A stretch of 64,000 nt of DNA, from the NCBI GenBank assembly GCA_031216915.1, contig CM062289.1, positions 250,847,113-250,911,112 on the forward strand, written 5' to 3'. The notes beneath the pieces were generated by a model. That model had not been told where the DNA came from. It worked only from the letters and a program-made list of their open reading frames with translations, and made no database searches. The position numbers and the translations under genes were made by a program. Positions 1-12,093 of this stretch are shown piece after piece. This DNA comes from Pictodentalium vernedei. Its lineage: Eukaryota > Mollusca > Scaphopoda > Dentaliida > Dentaliidae. Each line of letters starts with the position of its first letter. The first letter of the stretch is position 1.

Positions 1-237
1 TGTGCAGAATCTTTTTCTTTTCAAGCTCCAGTTTCTAAAAAAGTTGAACCAGCACCACCTCCTCCACCTGAGGACAACCAATCAAAACCTGTTGCTAAAT
101 ATGTTGCACCCAGTTTGAGAGGTGCCTCAACTACACCATCAACACAAGGGTCTTCATCAAGGAGAATCAAGAAAAACAGCACCCAATTTGACTAGTGAAG
201 AAGACTTTCCTACACTTGGAGGAATGAGAGAAACAGG
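1..237 (+). CDS. CDV3-like gene, internal exon (cut by window edge, one-base frameshift)
   Basis: Reading frame 1 is open from the window edge and gives a proline-rich stretch (VEPAPPPPPEDN), then KYVAPSLRG and a Ser/Thr-rich stretch. It stops at 187-192 unless one A is dropped from the A run at 172-176. With that base dropped the frame continues through LTSEEDFPTLGGM to a splice donor at 238 (GG|GTGATG). The order 'Y-x-x-P-S/G-x-R, basic linker, acidic-F-P-T/S-L' is that of the C-terminal half of CDV3 (also known as TPP36), a poorly understood cytoplasmic phosphoprotein. The matching next exon is at 13213. The extra A is either an assembly error or a real lesion. The true 5' exon boundary is unknown; an acceptor-like TTTTCTTTTCAAG ends at 24. 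Family assignment is from recall. Confidence 0.62.
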
Positions 238-365
238 GTGATGATTGTAGTTTTCTATTTTCACCTCGTATATTGTGATGCTATTTATAGTTTTCCATTG
301 TGGGTTTAGCAGTAATCAAAATATACATACAGTTTTGCGGTACCTGTCACATGAAATCATCTCAT

Positions 366-1640
366 TTTTAGCCCGACTGTTTACAGTAAGGGGTATAGTA
401 ATGACTTTTGTCCGTCCGTCCATCTGTCTGTCTGTCCGTCTGTTAACATTTAGTTTGTGGTTAAAGTTTTTTACTGAAGGTTCAAGTGGGATTTTTTTTT
501 TTTTTTTTTTTTCTCCCTGTTTAGTTGACATTTGGAGTTTTGGTTAAAGTTTCTGGTTAAAGTTTTTTATTCAACCTTCAAGTACAGGCTATACCCGGTA
601 GTTCTTGTCTGATCGTCACAAAATTTTCCTATGCAGGTTTTAGGTCTTGTCTTCATGAGAACGTCCCCTTTTGGTCGTGCTCGGTCAACCGGTATGGCTG
701 CCTGAGCCCAAAACCCGAAAACCATTAGCACAATCTACAGGTCGTATTTATGAAGGGATTTCATTGCAACTTCATAGAATGCCTATGTATAATGCCTAGA
801 TGAGAATGTCCCCGTTTGGGCATGATCTGTCAACTGTGATGGCTGCCCAAGCCCGAAACCCAAAAACTTTTAGTACAGTCTGCAGGTCATGTTTAATATG
901 TAACTTGATACGATGACTCCGTATGATGTCTACATGAGAATTTCCCCATTTGGGCATGATCTATCAACCGTCACATCTGCCGAGCCCAAAACCTGAAAAC
1001 CTTTAGCACAGTCTACAGGTCATATTTATAGAGGGATTTCATTGTAACTTGATAGGTTGACTTCATATAATGTCAACATGAGAAAGTCCCCTTTTGGACG
1101 TGATTGGGCAACTTTGACGGCTACAGGTGCCCAAAACCCGAAAACCTTCAGCACAGTCTACAGTCATATTTATGAAGGGATTTCATTGTAACTTCATAGG
1201 ATCAATCCACATGATGCCCAGATGAGAATGTCCCCTTTTGGTTGCGATCATTCAACCATGATGGCTGCCCGAGCCCGAAGCCCGAAAACCTTTGGCACAG
1301 TCTACACGTCATATTTATGGAGGGATTTCATTGTAACTTGATAGGTTGACTTCATATAATGTCTACATGAGAACATCCCCTTGGGCAACTGTGACGGCAA
1401 CAGGGGCCCGAAGCCCTAATACCTTTAGCACAGTCTACAGGTCATATTTATGGAGGGATTTCATTGTAACATGATAGGTTGACTTCATATAATGTCTAGA
1501 TGAGAGCGCCCCCTTTTTGGGCAACTGTGACAGCAACATAGGCCCGAAGCCCGAAAACCTTTAGAATATTCCACAGGCCATAATTATGAAGGGATTTCAT
1601 TGTAGCTTGGTAGGGTGACTCCAAGTTTATGGTTAAAACC
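366..1640 (+). mobile_element. Minisatellite-bearing Pearl-type element, about 140-bp tandem repeat
   Basis: It starts after a T run at TAGCCCGACTG (366), followed by a GTCCGTCCGTCC/CTGTCTGTCC head at 411-446. From about 590 there are seven diverged units, each containing CAGTCTACAGGTCATATTTA, GGGATTTCATTGTAACTT and ATGAGAA(T/C)GTCCCC. The CACAGTCTACAGG anchor recurs near 735, 880, 1010, 1154, 1297, 1433 and 1569, a period of 130-145 bp. No protein is encoded. Non-autonomous elements with this head-plus-array layout are known from bivalves; the family name is from recall. Confidence 0.6.
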
Positions 1641-1666
1641 CCAACAAACACCAACCACCCCCCTAC

Positions 1667-1701
<35 letters not shown>

Positions 1702-2008
1702 TAGGCTTTTTTTTCTACTCTTCTCCAATATGCATTTTGAACTATTTACTGTCACTACATGCGGAACCTTTTTTTTAAACTTATGTACCCCTCCCCCCTT
1801 GCCCCCCCCCCTTCCCCCCCGCCAATTAGGCACTTTTTTTTTTCCTTTCTTCAAAAATGCTTGTTTACAGTTTTGATTAAAAACCCAGACAAGCACCACC
1901 GCCCCCCCAATTAGGCATTTTATTTTTTTTTATTTCCTCCAATATGCATTTTGAACTATTTACAGTCACTGCATGCGGAACCCTTTTTTAAACTCACATA
2001 AACTCAAA
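1641..2008. repeat. Poly(C) tract and duplicated AT/C-rich unit
   Basis: A run of 31 C at 1668-1698 is followed by two diverged copies (from about 1701 and 1911) of a unit containing CCAATATGCATTTTGAACTA and TGCATGCGGAACC. The C runs create apparent Gly-rich open frames on the - strand that are not genes. Confidence 0.6.
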
Positions 2009-2120
2009 CTCATTTTGAATACCAAATTTTGTATATGCCATTCCTGGGACAGTTGGGCTGCATGCGTGACATCACTCTCGTTATTATCACCTGTATTCTG
2101 AATGTGTATGATGCCTGAAA

Positions 2121-2464
2121 AAGGAAGTGCGGTGGCTCAGTGGTTACAGAACTGAACTTCAAACCGAAAGCTACGCAGGGATAACTGTGTTGTGTCCTTG
2201 GGCAAGACACTTCATCCCGATTGCCCACATGGGGGCACGGTGGTTCTGTGAACAAAGGTGTACTTCTCATCGATGGTGCACTTGACTTCAATAAATGCTA
2301 ACCCTGCTTGTGTGGAGTTAGTACATTGGGGAGTCTGACAGTTGCTAGCCATAGCTCGGTGGTTGTCTCCAGGTACTCTGGCTTCCTCCACGCGTAAAAC
2401 TATCGGACACGATTTTACTCTGGCTGTCGAAAGTGCCGTTAAAAACCCCAATAAACAACAAATA
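2121..2464 (+). mobile_element. tRNA-derived SINE (family A, tail type 2)
   Basis: The head GTGCGGTGGCTCAGTGGTTA matches a pol III A box, but the B box is damaged. The body has TTGTGTCCTTGGGCAAG, CTTCATCCCGATTGCCCA and TGGTTGTCTCCAGGTACTC. The tail is CTGGCTGTCGAAAGTG..CCCCAATAAACA. Flanking repeats GATGCCTGAAA (2110-2120) and GATGCCTGGAA (2465-2475) look like a target-site duplication with one mismatch. Confidence 0.75.
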
Positions 2465-2510
2465 GATGCCTGGAATGTTACAATTACTAACTCGAAGCGC
2501 TTGGTTATTA

Positions 2511-2760
2511 CAGTGGGAACCCGGTTAATTGAATAGCTGCTTTTCCAGTGAAGATTATTCAATTAACTTGAGTATTCAATTAAGGATTTGGTCACTTTCC
2601 TATATTCTTGAGAAAAGCTGAGCATTTATTCTATTATATCTGGTTTGACAAAAGGTTGTGGAACTCGGTCAAAAAAGAGATAATAGATTAAATGCATGTA
2701 TTGGATGTACTGAGGCCAAATAGGTCTGTATACAAGGGGAATTTGTTGATTGTTAGACTA
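2511..2760. mobile_element. CAGTGG-ended (pogo-like) MITE fragment
   Basis: It begins ACAGTGGGAACCCGGTTAAT, the end seen in the complete element at 19922-21667. It continues with TTAATTGAATA motifs and the TATTATATCTGGTTTGACA / GATAATAGATTAAATGC core. The right end is not seen. Confidence 0.5.
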
Positions 2761-3253
2761 ATTTCTCGACATATTACAAGATTTTTTATTATGCCCTTGC
2801 CATCCTGGCAGGAGTATATGGTATTTCTTGTGTCCGTCAGTCTGCCCATCCATCCCAAAGTTATACCATACACTACTCTCACACCTTTCAAAACAGACAT
2901 CTGAAATTTTGCACAATGCAAATCTACATGCAGCACATTACCATGTTAGAAGGTCAGGCGACTATGTATGTTTTTGTCACAGTTATTGCCCTTTTTCAAC
3001 TTAGAAAATTTTATGTGTTTTTTAATTATGGTTACCTTCATGGTGTAATCAACTCCTCCCACCGTTGTTAATGTAATTAGTTGAAACTTTAGAACATGGT
3101 TATACATGCCTTGAAGATATGCAACATTTATTAAGTTTGTAGAAATTTTTTTTTTACAAAATTATTGCCCTTTATCGACTTGGAAAATTTCCAGTGTTTT
3201 TTTTTTTAGCTCACCTGAGCGAAGCTCAAGGGGAGCTTAACTAATCACTTTCT

Positions 3254-3340
3254 GTCCGTCGTCCGTCGTCCGTCGTCCGTCGTCCATCGTCCGTCGTCCG
3301 TCGTCCGTCGTCCGTCGTCCGTCGTCGTCCGTCCGGCGTT
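3254..3340. repeat. (GTCCGTC)n microsatellite-like head
   Basis: About a dozen back-to-back GTCCGTC units with one CATC variant, in the head of element A1. Shorter versions mark the heads of the related elements in this window. Confidence 0.9.
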
Positions 3341-3984
3341 AACTTTACATTATCGACTTCTCCTCCTAAACCACTAGCCCAATTTTATTCAAATGTTGGC
3401 TAAATGTTTATTACCTAATGCCAATTCAGATTTGTTCAAATGAAGTTGCCCCTCCTCCTGGGTGGTGCCACACCCCCAAGGGGCACCAAAATCTTTGTAA
3501 ATCTTCTTCTCATGAACCAGCAGTAGCAGAGACTTGATATTTGGTGTGCAGCTTCCTTTTGAGGTGTAGACTCAGATTTGTTCAAGAGAAGTTTGTGGGG
3601 CTATACTTGACGTTGTTATGTGAGGGGCAAAATTTTTTGCCCCGCCCAAAATTTCTATTTTCCAAACCGAGAGGCTGATTTGAACCAAATTTTATGTGAG
3701 GGCTTATTGGGTCATGAGTACTTGATTTATGCAAAAAAAAATTTTCCCGCAGCCCCGTGGGAACCGCAGGAGCTAAAAATAGAAAAAATTTAAAACGCCC
3801 ATATCTCCAAAACTGCACGGCACTGAGAATTTTTATTTGGTGTGCAGCTTCCTTAGGACCAACAGAAAGGATTGGTAAAAAAAAATTGCCATCGGTTTTA
3901 TCATAGGGTACAGTTTCGGGACTTTGAAAAAGTGCTGAGTCAGCACTTTTTAACACTGTAGGCAATGGGAAAAACATTAAAAAA

Positions 3985-6390
3985 TCTTCTTCTCCAGATC
4001 CAGCAGGCAGAATCTTTTGATAATTGGTATGCAACATTGTAGGGTGGATCTGATTCAAGTTTGTTCAAATCGGCCCCCTGGGTTCATATTTGGGCTCAGT
4101 ATAGGAGCCCGATTTCGAACTTAGTGCATTTCAGGCAAATTTCTTAAAAAATCTTCTTCTCCAGATCCAGCAGGCAGAATCTTTTGATATTTGGTATGCA
4201 ACATTGTGGGGTGGATCTGATTCAAGTTTGTTCAAATCGGCCCCCTGGGTTTATATTTGGGTTCAGTATAGGAGCCCAAATTTGAACTTACTGCATTTCA
4301 GGCAAATTTCTTTGAAAATCTTCTTCTCCAGATCCAGCAGGCAGAATCTTTTGATATTTGGTATGCAACATTGTAGGGTGGATCTGATTCAAGTTTGTTC
4401 AAATCGGCTCCCTAGATTCATATTTGGGCTCACTATAGGAGCTCGAATTCGAATTTAGTGCATTTCAGGCAAATTTCTTCAAAAATCTTCTTCTCCAGAT
4501 CCAGCAGGCAGAATCTTTTGATATTTGATATGCAATGTTGCGGGGTAGATCTGATTCAAGTTTGTTCAAATCGGCCCCCTGGATACATATTTGGGCTTAC
4601 TATAGAAGCCCGAATTCGAACTTAGTGCATTTCAGGCAAATTTCTTAAAAAATCTTCTTCTCCAGATCCAGCAGGCAGAATCTTTTCATATTTGGTAAGC
4701 AACATTGTGGGGTGGATCTGATTCAAGATTGTTCAAATCGGCCCCCTGGGTTAATATTTGGGCTCAGTATAGGAGCCCGATTTCGAACTTAGTGCATTTC
4801 AGGCAAATTTCTTAAAAAATCTTCTTCTCCAGATCCAGCAGGCAGAATCTTTTGATATTTGGTATGCAACATTGTAGGGTGGATCTGATTCAAGTTTGTT
4901 CAAATCGGCCCCCTGGGTTCATATTTGGGCTCAGTATAGGAGCCCGATTTCGAACTTAGTGCATTTAGGCAAATTTCTTAAAAAATCTTCTTCTCCAGAT
5001 CCAGAAGGCAGAATCTTTTGATATTTGGTATGCAACATTGTGGGGTGGATCTGATTCAAGTTTGTTCAAATCGGCTTCCTAGATTCATATTTGGGCTCAC
5101 TATAGAAGCTCGAATTTGAACTTAGTGCATTTCATGCAAATTTCTTAAAAAATCTTCTTCTCCAGATCCAGCAGGCAGAATCTTTTCATATTTGGTAAGC
5201 AACATTGTGGGGTGGATCTGATTCAAGTTTGTTCAAATCGGCCCCCTGGGTTTATATTTGGGCTCAGTATAGGAGCCCAAATTTGAACTTAGTGCATTTC
5301 AAGCAAATTTATTACAAAATCTTCTTCTCCAGATCCAGCAGGCAGAATCTTTTGATATTTGGTATGCAACATTGTGGGGTGGATCTGATTCAAGTTTGTT
5401 CAAATCGGCTTCCTAGATTCATATTTGGGCTCACTATAGAAGCTCGAATTCGAACTTAGTGCATTTCAGGCAAATTTCTTAAAAAATCATCTTCTCCAGA
5501 TCCAGCAGGCAGAATCTTTTGATATTTGGTATGCAACATTGCGGGGTGGATCTGATTCAAGTTTGTTCAAATCGGCCCCCTGGATTCATATTTGGGCTCA
5601 CTATAGAAGCTCGAATTCAAACTTAGTGCATTTCGGGCAAATTTCTTCAAAAATCTTCTTCTCCAGATCCAGCAGGCAGAATCTTTTGATATTTGGTATG
5701 CAACATTGCGGGGTGGATCTGATTCAAGTTTGTTCAAATCGGCCCCCTGGATTTATATTTGGGCTTAATATAGAAGCCCGAATTCGCACTTAGTGCATTT
5801 CAGGCAAATTTCTTCAAAAATCTTCTTCTCCAGATCCAGCAGGCAGAATCTTTTGATATTTGGTATGCAACATTGAGGGGTGGATCTGATTCAAGTTTGT
5901 TCAAATTGGCCCCCTGGATTCATATTTGGGCTTAATATAGAAGCCCGAATTCGCACTTAGTGCATTTCGGGCAAATTTATTAAAAAATCTTCTTCTCCAG
6001 ATCCAGCAGGCAGAATCTTTTGATATTTGGTATGCAACATTGTGGGGTGGATCTGATTCAAGTTTGTTCAAATCGGCTTCCTAGTTTCATATTTGGGCTC
6101 ACTATAGAAGCTCGAATTCGAACTTAGTGCATTTCAGGCAAATTTCTTAAAAAATCTTCTTCTCCAGATCCAGCTTCAGAATCTTTTCATATTTGGTAAG
6201 CAACATTGTGGGGTGGATCTGATTCAAGTTTGTTCAAATCGGCCCCCTGGGTTTATATTTGGGCTCCGTATAGGAGCCCAAATTTTAACTTAGTGCGTTT
6301 CAGGCATATTTCTTAAAAAATCTTCTTCTCCAGATCCAGCAGGCAGAATCTTTTGATATTTGGTATGCAACATTGTAGGGTGGATCTGAT
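3985..6390 (+). repeat. 167-bp minisatellite, about 14-15 units
   Basis: Each unit contains TCTTCTTCTCCAGATCCAGC, AGGCAGAATCTTTTGATATT, CAAGTTTGTTCAAATCGGC and CTTAGTGCATTTCAGGCAAA. The CTTCTTCTCC anchor recurs every 166-168 bp from 3988 to 6325. Neighbouring units differ by a few percent, and some higher-order similarity exists between alternating units. The period is not a multiple of three, so the repeated ~84-codon open frames are by-products. Confidence 0.92.
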
Positions 6391-7128
6391 TGTGATTCAT
6401 GAACGTATTTATTTGTAAAGTTGATAGAATCTTAGACAAAATTTGCAGAAAAGATCTACTATAGAAGGGGTGGTATCCAGGGTGAACCGTTTACCCAAAT
6501 CTAGCAGTACTAATGCATTATTCACACAAATCTTCGTTCAAATTTTATGACCCCTCATTGGAACACACGCATTCAGCTCATTCCAACAAAGGTCATATGC
6601 CATGTTTTCGAGACAAAGGAATAAAAATTTTAGTTATTCATGAAATTTTTAGGCAACTGTTGTCTGTTATTCGCATTGCTTCATGAAATTTCAGTACTTT
6701 TAGAAGTTACCTCAGTAATCAAGGGTTAATTCCCCTTAATTAAATGTCGCCTCTAAAAAACAACCACTTTGCATATCTTACCTTTTTACCAGCATAACTG
6801 CCAAAACTTGTCAGCATTCTTCGCAAAAATTGCTATTCAAATTTTAATTTTTGTCTCTTAAACATACATGTACTTATCGCTTGTAAATACCCCATTGGAA
6901 TGAGCTTTTTGAGCTCATTCCAATGAGAGGTCGCACACCATGCTTTTTGAGTCAAAAAAGCAATTTTTTTAGTTATTCCAGAATTTCGTACGTAAAACAC
7001 AGCTTTATGACTTCACATTAAAATGAGCTCTCTAAGCTTGTTCCAATCAACATTCACGCACTATGTCTTTCACACAAAAAATAAAATTTTCCATTTATTC
7101 AGGAATTTTGTTTGCAAGAACACTCTTA

Positions 7129-7208
7129 CCCCCCCCCCCCCCCCCCCCCCCCACAAACACACACACACAAACACACACACACACACACAAACACAGACAC
7201 ACACACCT
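7129..7208. repeat. Poly(C) plus (CA)n microsatellite
   Basis: A run of 24 C (7129-7152) leads into interrupted CACACA repeats to 7208, inside the tail of element A1. Confidence 0.9.
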
Positions 7209-8234
7209 AAAAGTTCGTCAGCAAAAAAACAGTTACTCTCTATTTTTAAATGCATTATAGGAACAACTTGCCTAATCAAATTTAAATACTTTTGCATCAT
7301 TCTGTATCTAGAACAAACCATTTACCATATCTTTACGCAAAATTCTCCAGCATCATTCACAAAAAAACACCATTATTTATATATTCACATTTCTGTCTCA
7401 AAAATATACCTGATCTTCCCATACCCCTATTGGAATAAGCTGTTTGAGCTTGTTCCAATGATGATAAAAAAAAATAAAATTTGTGAAAATTTTTGTTTTC
7501 TTGCATGCAAATATATACATGTAGCACATGGAAGATATCCACAGTTGGGGAGAGATGTCCAAGGCTATCTCTTCACATTCCTTGTTTGTGCTTCATGCTA
7601 AACCAGTTTGTCTGCAGAGATAAATTTGCTTTATTAAAAATCATTGGAGATTGGCCACACACCAATGATTTTAAATAAAACTAATTTTAGGTAACAAATG
7701 TTGAACTTCAAACAAAATCTATCACTCAACCAGTTAATGTTGATGAGGCATGACATGGTGAAGGTGACCTAAAATACTTCTTAGAGTCACTTTGTCAGGT
7801 GAGCGATTAAGGCCACGTGGGGCCTCTTGTTTTTTTATTGCGGGTACCTTATTGAGGGTACCTTCATGGTGTTACCAACTCCTTCCACAGTTTGTAATGC
7901 AGAGATATGAGATCTTAGGATATGGTTACATACACAATGAAGTTGTGCAGCCTCGATAAAGCTTGCCAAAAAAATATTTTTTCACAAAATTATTGCCCGT
8001 TGTTGACTTTGAAAATTTCCAGTGTGTTTTAATTGAGGTTACCTTCATGGTGTAATCAACTTCTTGAACAGGTTCTTATGTTGAGAGTTGAAACTTTAGG
8101 ATATGCATGGTTACACATGCCTTGGAGATGTGCACCATATATAAAGTTTGTGGAAAAATATTTTTCATAAAATTATCAAATCAAATCAAACCAAGTCACA
8201 CTTACATTTGGTAAAGAGGTGGGGATACCTTTTT

Positions 8235-9961
8235 ATCTCACCTGGCCTAAAAGACCATGTGAGCTTTTCACATCATTTGGTGTTTGTCGTCGTCCGGCGT
8301 CCATAAGCTTTTCACATTTTCATCTTCTCTGTAACCGCTGAGCCGGTGTGAACCAAACTTGGCAGGAATGCTCTATGGGAGGTCCAACAAACGGTCCTCA
8401 TTTTGTTCCCGTTGGGTGAAAAACATGGCTTCAGAGGCATTCTTGGATTCTGGTTGGTGGATTTTCAAAAATCTTCACCTCTGAAACCACGAGGCCAAAT
8501 GTTTTGAAACTTCACATGAATGATGACTGGGATCCCTTCTACCAACGATCCTCATTTAATGTTGATCGGGTTACAAACATGGCCGCAATAGCAGCTTACA
8601 GTTACTGTAGGAACCCTATGGGAAATCACATTTTCATCTTCTTCTCTGGAACTACTGAGCCGATGTGAACCAAACCTGGCAGGGATAGTCTATGGGAGGT
8701 CCTCTGCAAACGATCCTCATTTTGTTCCCATGGGTTTGAAAACATGGCCGCCAGAGGTATTCTTTGATTCTGATTGGCAGATTTTGAAAAATCTTCTCCT
8801 CTGAAACCACAAGGCCAAATGTTTTGAAACTTCGCATGGTTGATGACTGGGACCCCTTCTACCAATGATCCTCATTTGATGTTGATCGGGTTGCAAACAT
8901 GGCTTCATTTGCGGCTTATAGTTACTATAGAAACCCTATGGGAAATCACATTTTCATCTTCTCTGGAACTTCTGAGCCAAAGTGAACCAAACTTGGCAGG
9001 AATGGTCTATGGGAGGTCCTCTACAAACTATCCTTCTTTTGTTCCCGTGGGTTGGAAAACATGGTCGCCAGAGGCATTCTTTGATTCTGGTTGGTTGATT
9101 TTCAAAAATCTTCTCCTCTGAAACGGTCGGGCCAAATGTTTTGATACTTCACATAAATGATGACTGGGCCCCCCTCTACCAATGATCCTCATTTATTGTT
9201 GATCGGGTTGTAAACATGACCACAATTGCGGCTTATATTTACTATAGAAACCCTATGGGAAATCACATTTTCATCTTCTTCTCTGGAACTACTGAGCCGA
9301 CCTGAACCAAACCTGGCAGGGATAGTCTGTGGGAGGTCTTCTACAAATGCTTCTCATTTTTGTTACCGTGCATCGAAAAACATGGCTGCCAGAAGCATTT
9401 TTTGATTCTGATTGGTGGATTTTTAAAAATCTTCTCTGAAACCACAAGGCCAAATGTTTTGAAACTTTGCATGGCTGTTGACTGGGACGGCCTCTACCAT
9501 ACCAAAGATCCTCATTTAATGTTGATCGTGTTGTAAGCATGGCCACAATTGTGGCTTATAGTTACTATAGAAACCCTATAGGAAATCGTATTTTCATCTT
9601 CTCCGGAACTACTGAGCTGACGTGGACCAAACATCGCAGGAATGGTTTACAGGAGGCTCTCTATAAACGTTCCTCTTTTTGTTCTAGTTGGTTGGTAAAT
9701 ATGGCCACCAGAGAGACATTCTCTGATTCTGATTGATGGATTTTGCAAAAATCTTCCCCTCGGAAACTACAAAGTCAAATGTTTTGAAACTTCACATGAC
9801 TGAGGACTGGGACACCTACCAATGATCCTCATGTAATGTTGATGTAATGTTGCAAACATGGCCACAATTGCAGCTCATAGTTACCATGGAAAGCCTATGG
9901 GAAATCACATTTTATATGTAGTTCCAGATGAGTGATCACAGGCTCTGTAGAGCCTCTAGTT
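8235..9961 (+). mobile_element. Element D, Helentron-like element with about 318-bp tandem repeat
   Basis: It starts ATCTCACCTGGCC after a T run, with a GTCGTCGTCCGGCGTCC head. Five units follow, marked by CATCTT..CTGGAACTACTGAGCC at 8321, 8635, 8955, 9272 and 9595 (spacing 314-323). It ends GATGAGTGATCAC, the perfect hairpin AGGCTCT-GT-AGAGCCT, then CTAGTT. This is the same end plan as element A1 with a different sequence. No protein is encoded. Confidence 0.65.
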
Positions 9962-10960
9962 GTGTCGTCCTATGGTGTCACTTGATAGTTTTTATGATAA
10001 TACCCCAATGGTCTGTAATCTGTCAAAGGTTCGATGTCTGTAATCCTTCATCCGTCACCCAGTAAAAAATGTTTCATTTCTGTAATGCTATCCATGGTAT
10101 TGCAGTTGGGAGTTGGGGGGTATATATGCTACCCTCAGCATTGCTCTACTGTTTTCAGATTCAGTTTGTGAATTACTCTGGCTGATATGGCTGAATCGTA
10201 AGGTAAAGGTCTGTTTAACAATTTTGTTTACCCAAGATACACATTTCACAGTTATTGTACATGCTTCAAACTACAATTATAGCCATATCAGCTCAGTGTT
10301 GAAATTTCATTAGAATCACATGTATTTTCTGCTTCTTTTATTCATCTCACATGCTGTGAGTTGATTTGGTATAAAATAATACAATCTTTGTCTGGAACAT
10401 AGATATTTAGAAATATAGTCATCCTTTTGTAATATACATTTTGTAAGCCTGGCATTCTTTACGAGTGCAGGACGATTTGTCAATATTGCATTGATTTGAA
10501 ATAATTCATGACCCATTCTGTGACGCATTTCGATAGATTTTGAGCGTAGAAGACAGTCACATAAGAATTGAATGCAATATAAGAATTGAATAATGAGAAG
10601 ATGTGTGTGCCAATTTTTCCACTATGTAGCTGAATGTAGTACAATTTTTCAGTCACAATATTAATACCTTGAAGTGAACATAACCAAAATAGCATACAAG
10701 TTTTTGCATTGAAAATTTCAGGTGCAATTGCACTCCCAAGCAATCTGAGGAGGGCAACTGTTTTGCACTCCTTGATTTTCTAGATTGCCAGGCCTGATTT
10801 TGCAACATATTGTTGTTATGAGTTTATGTGGACCACAGTCCATGTGTAGAGAATTAAAGCCACAAATGTAGTTGAAAATAATAATGATGAAGTGTGAAAT
10901 TAGCTATTTAGTTAAATTTTTAACCCTTTTACTTTATTGCTATCATTTGATGCAAATTAA
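9962..10960. other. Intron sequence without recognised features
   Basis: About 1 kb of apparently unique AT-rich sequence. I see no repeat, palindrome or coding signature here. Confidence 0.5.
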
Positions 10961-11960
10961 TTGCAGGCCCTCCACATGGGAACCCCGGGAAGTGAAGCAG
11001 CACATCCCCAATTAACCGGAGTTTTATCCATAACCTGTCTGCTAATAACAGAGTGAATTTGTACTGAAGCTATGGTGAATGATTTTGTGCTTGGAAGTGA
11101 AATTCAGTTAACAGGGTTAATCAATTAAAAGGTCCTTATTAAGTGGGCACCACTGTACCATCACTTATTGTCTGGCTGAGTGTGTTATGCCAGTAAAGTT
11201 GGACACAACACAACTGACATTGCAAATGTTTAGAAATACAGTGGAGTCCACTTAATGGTATATCTTTTAATTGTATATAACATGGTTCCTGTAGGGGCCT
11301 TGCATTCAGGGAACAGACTTGAATGTGACCAAGGGTCATTCAAGGCCTTGAAATCCTGGAAAATGTATCGGGAGGCCTTGAAAAGCCTTGAATATTCATG
11401 AAATTAAAAAATGCTGACGAAGCACTAATCATAACTATACAGTTTTATATGCCAGAGTTTGTGAAGGCGTAGACCAAGCTTTGACCTCCAATCATTACCA
11501 CCTCCTCCCACTTCCCTTGTAGGGAAGTGGGAGGAGGAGTTAATGACCAGAGGTCTTAGTTAGGACTATTGAAGGCAGGATCTTGAAAATCCTTGAATTT
11601 GGCTATTATAGGGCCTTGAAAAATGCTGAATTATATCGAGAAATGGCCTTGAATAGCCTCGGATTCTATCACTTCTTGCCTCAGGAATCCTGTGTAATAA
11701 CTATTTACCATACTTTCAGGACAAATATGACCTGTTAATTGCCCGGTGGTTTTAGGGTAAACTTAAGTTAATTGAATAAAAAAAAAATCTTCTGTAATCT
11801 GTCAAGTGATTATTCCATCATTCACTGAATTTTCCACATTCAAGGACATTTTTGGCAATAATACATTCAGTGAGGGTATTTAATCTATTATATCTTGTTT
11901 GACAGAGTTCATTGTGCCCTGTCAAACAAGATATAATAGATTAAATGCTTAGTTTATAAC
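10961..11960. mobile_element. Cluster of MITE fragments and fold-backs
   Basis: It holds a CAGTGG MITE end near 11100-11155 (ATTCAGTTAACAGGG, CCACTGTAC), another start at 11239 (ACAGTGGAGTCC), and a fold-back rich in CCTTGAA at 11335-11690. That fold-back has a central hairpin (CCTCCTCCCACTTCCC-TTGTA-GGGAAGTGGGAGGAGG, 11503-11539). A TCTTGTTTGACAGAG..TGTCAAACAAGATATAAT palindrome lies at 11891-11940. Confidence 0.5.
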
Positions 11961-12018
11961 TACAAGATTAGAAAATGACCCATTTCCTGTGAATTATATT
12001 TGTATACAAATGTTATTT

Positions 12019-12093
12019 GAATATTTAGTTTAGGTGCCACAATTATTAAAAATATTTAGTTTAGGTGCCACAGTTATTAAAAATATTTAGTTG
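12019..12093. repeat. Short tandem repeat, about 34 bp, two to three units
   Basis: AATATTTAGTTTAGGTGCCA recurs with ATTATTAAA spacers; the third copy reads AGTTGAGGTGTCAC. Confidence 0.85.

Larger units (their letters stand above)
3208..7830 (+). mobile_element. Element A1, Helentron-like non-autonomous element with 167-bp array
   Basis: It starts AGCTCACCTGAGCG directly after a T run. It ends CAGGTGAGCGATTAAGG followed by the hairpin GGCCACGTGGGGCC and CTCTTGT, before more T. Start and end are subterminally inverted (AGCTCACCTG / CAGGTGAGC). The order is a GTCCGTC head, a unique part (3341-3984), a tandem array (3985-6390), MITE-like palindromes (6520-7460), C and CA runs, then the tail. 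A sister copy with a known empty site (55211-57690) shows T|T insertion without duplication, the hallmark of Helentron-like rolling-circle elements. No replicase is encoded. Confidence 0.68.
2786..8180 (+). mobile_element. Pearl-type element interrupted by a nested element
   Basis: It starts TTATTATGCCCTTGCCATCC after a T run. Diverged units with GGTTACCTTCATGGTGTAATCAAC and TTATTGCCC..GAAAATTTCCAGTGT lie at about 2980-3207 and again at 7840-8180. The gap between is element A1 (3208-7830), inserted into the T run after CCAGTG. There is no coding content. Confidence 0.5.

Noticed and set aside
1663-1899. Gly-rich - strand protein
   Set aside because: It is an artefact of poly(C) tracts.
4204-5793. 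Repeated ~84-codon + strand open frames (..GGSDSSLFKSAPW..) in the 167-bp array
   Set aside because: The array period is not a multiple of three, the frames arise from the repeat itself and shift between units, and there is no start, splice or codon signal.
7023-7601. 192-codon open frame on the + strand
   Set aside because: It runs through a poly(C)/(CA)n tract and element A1 tail; the Pro/His/Thr repeats come from the microsatellite.
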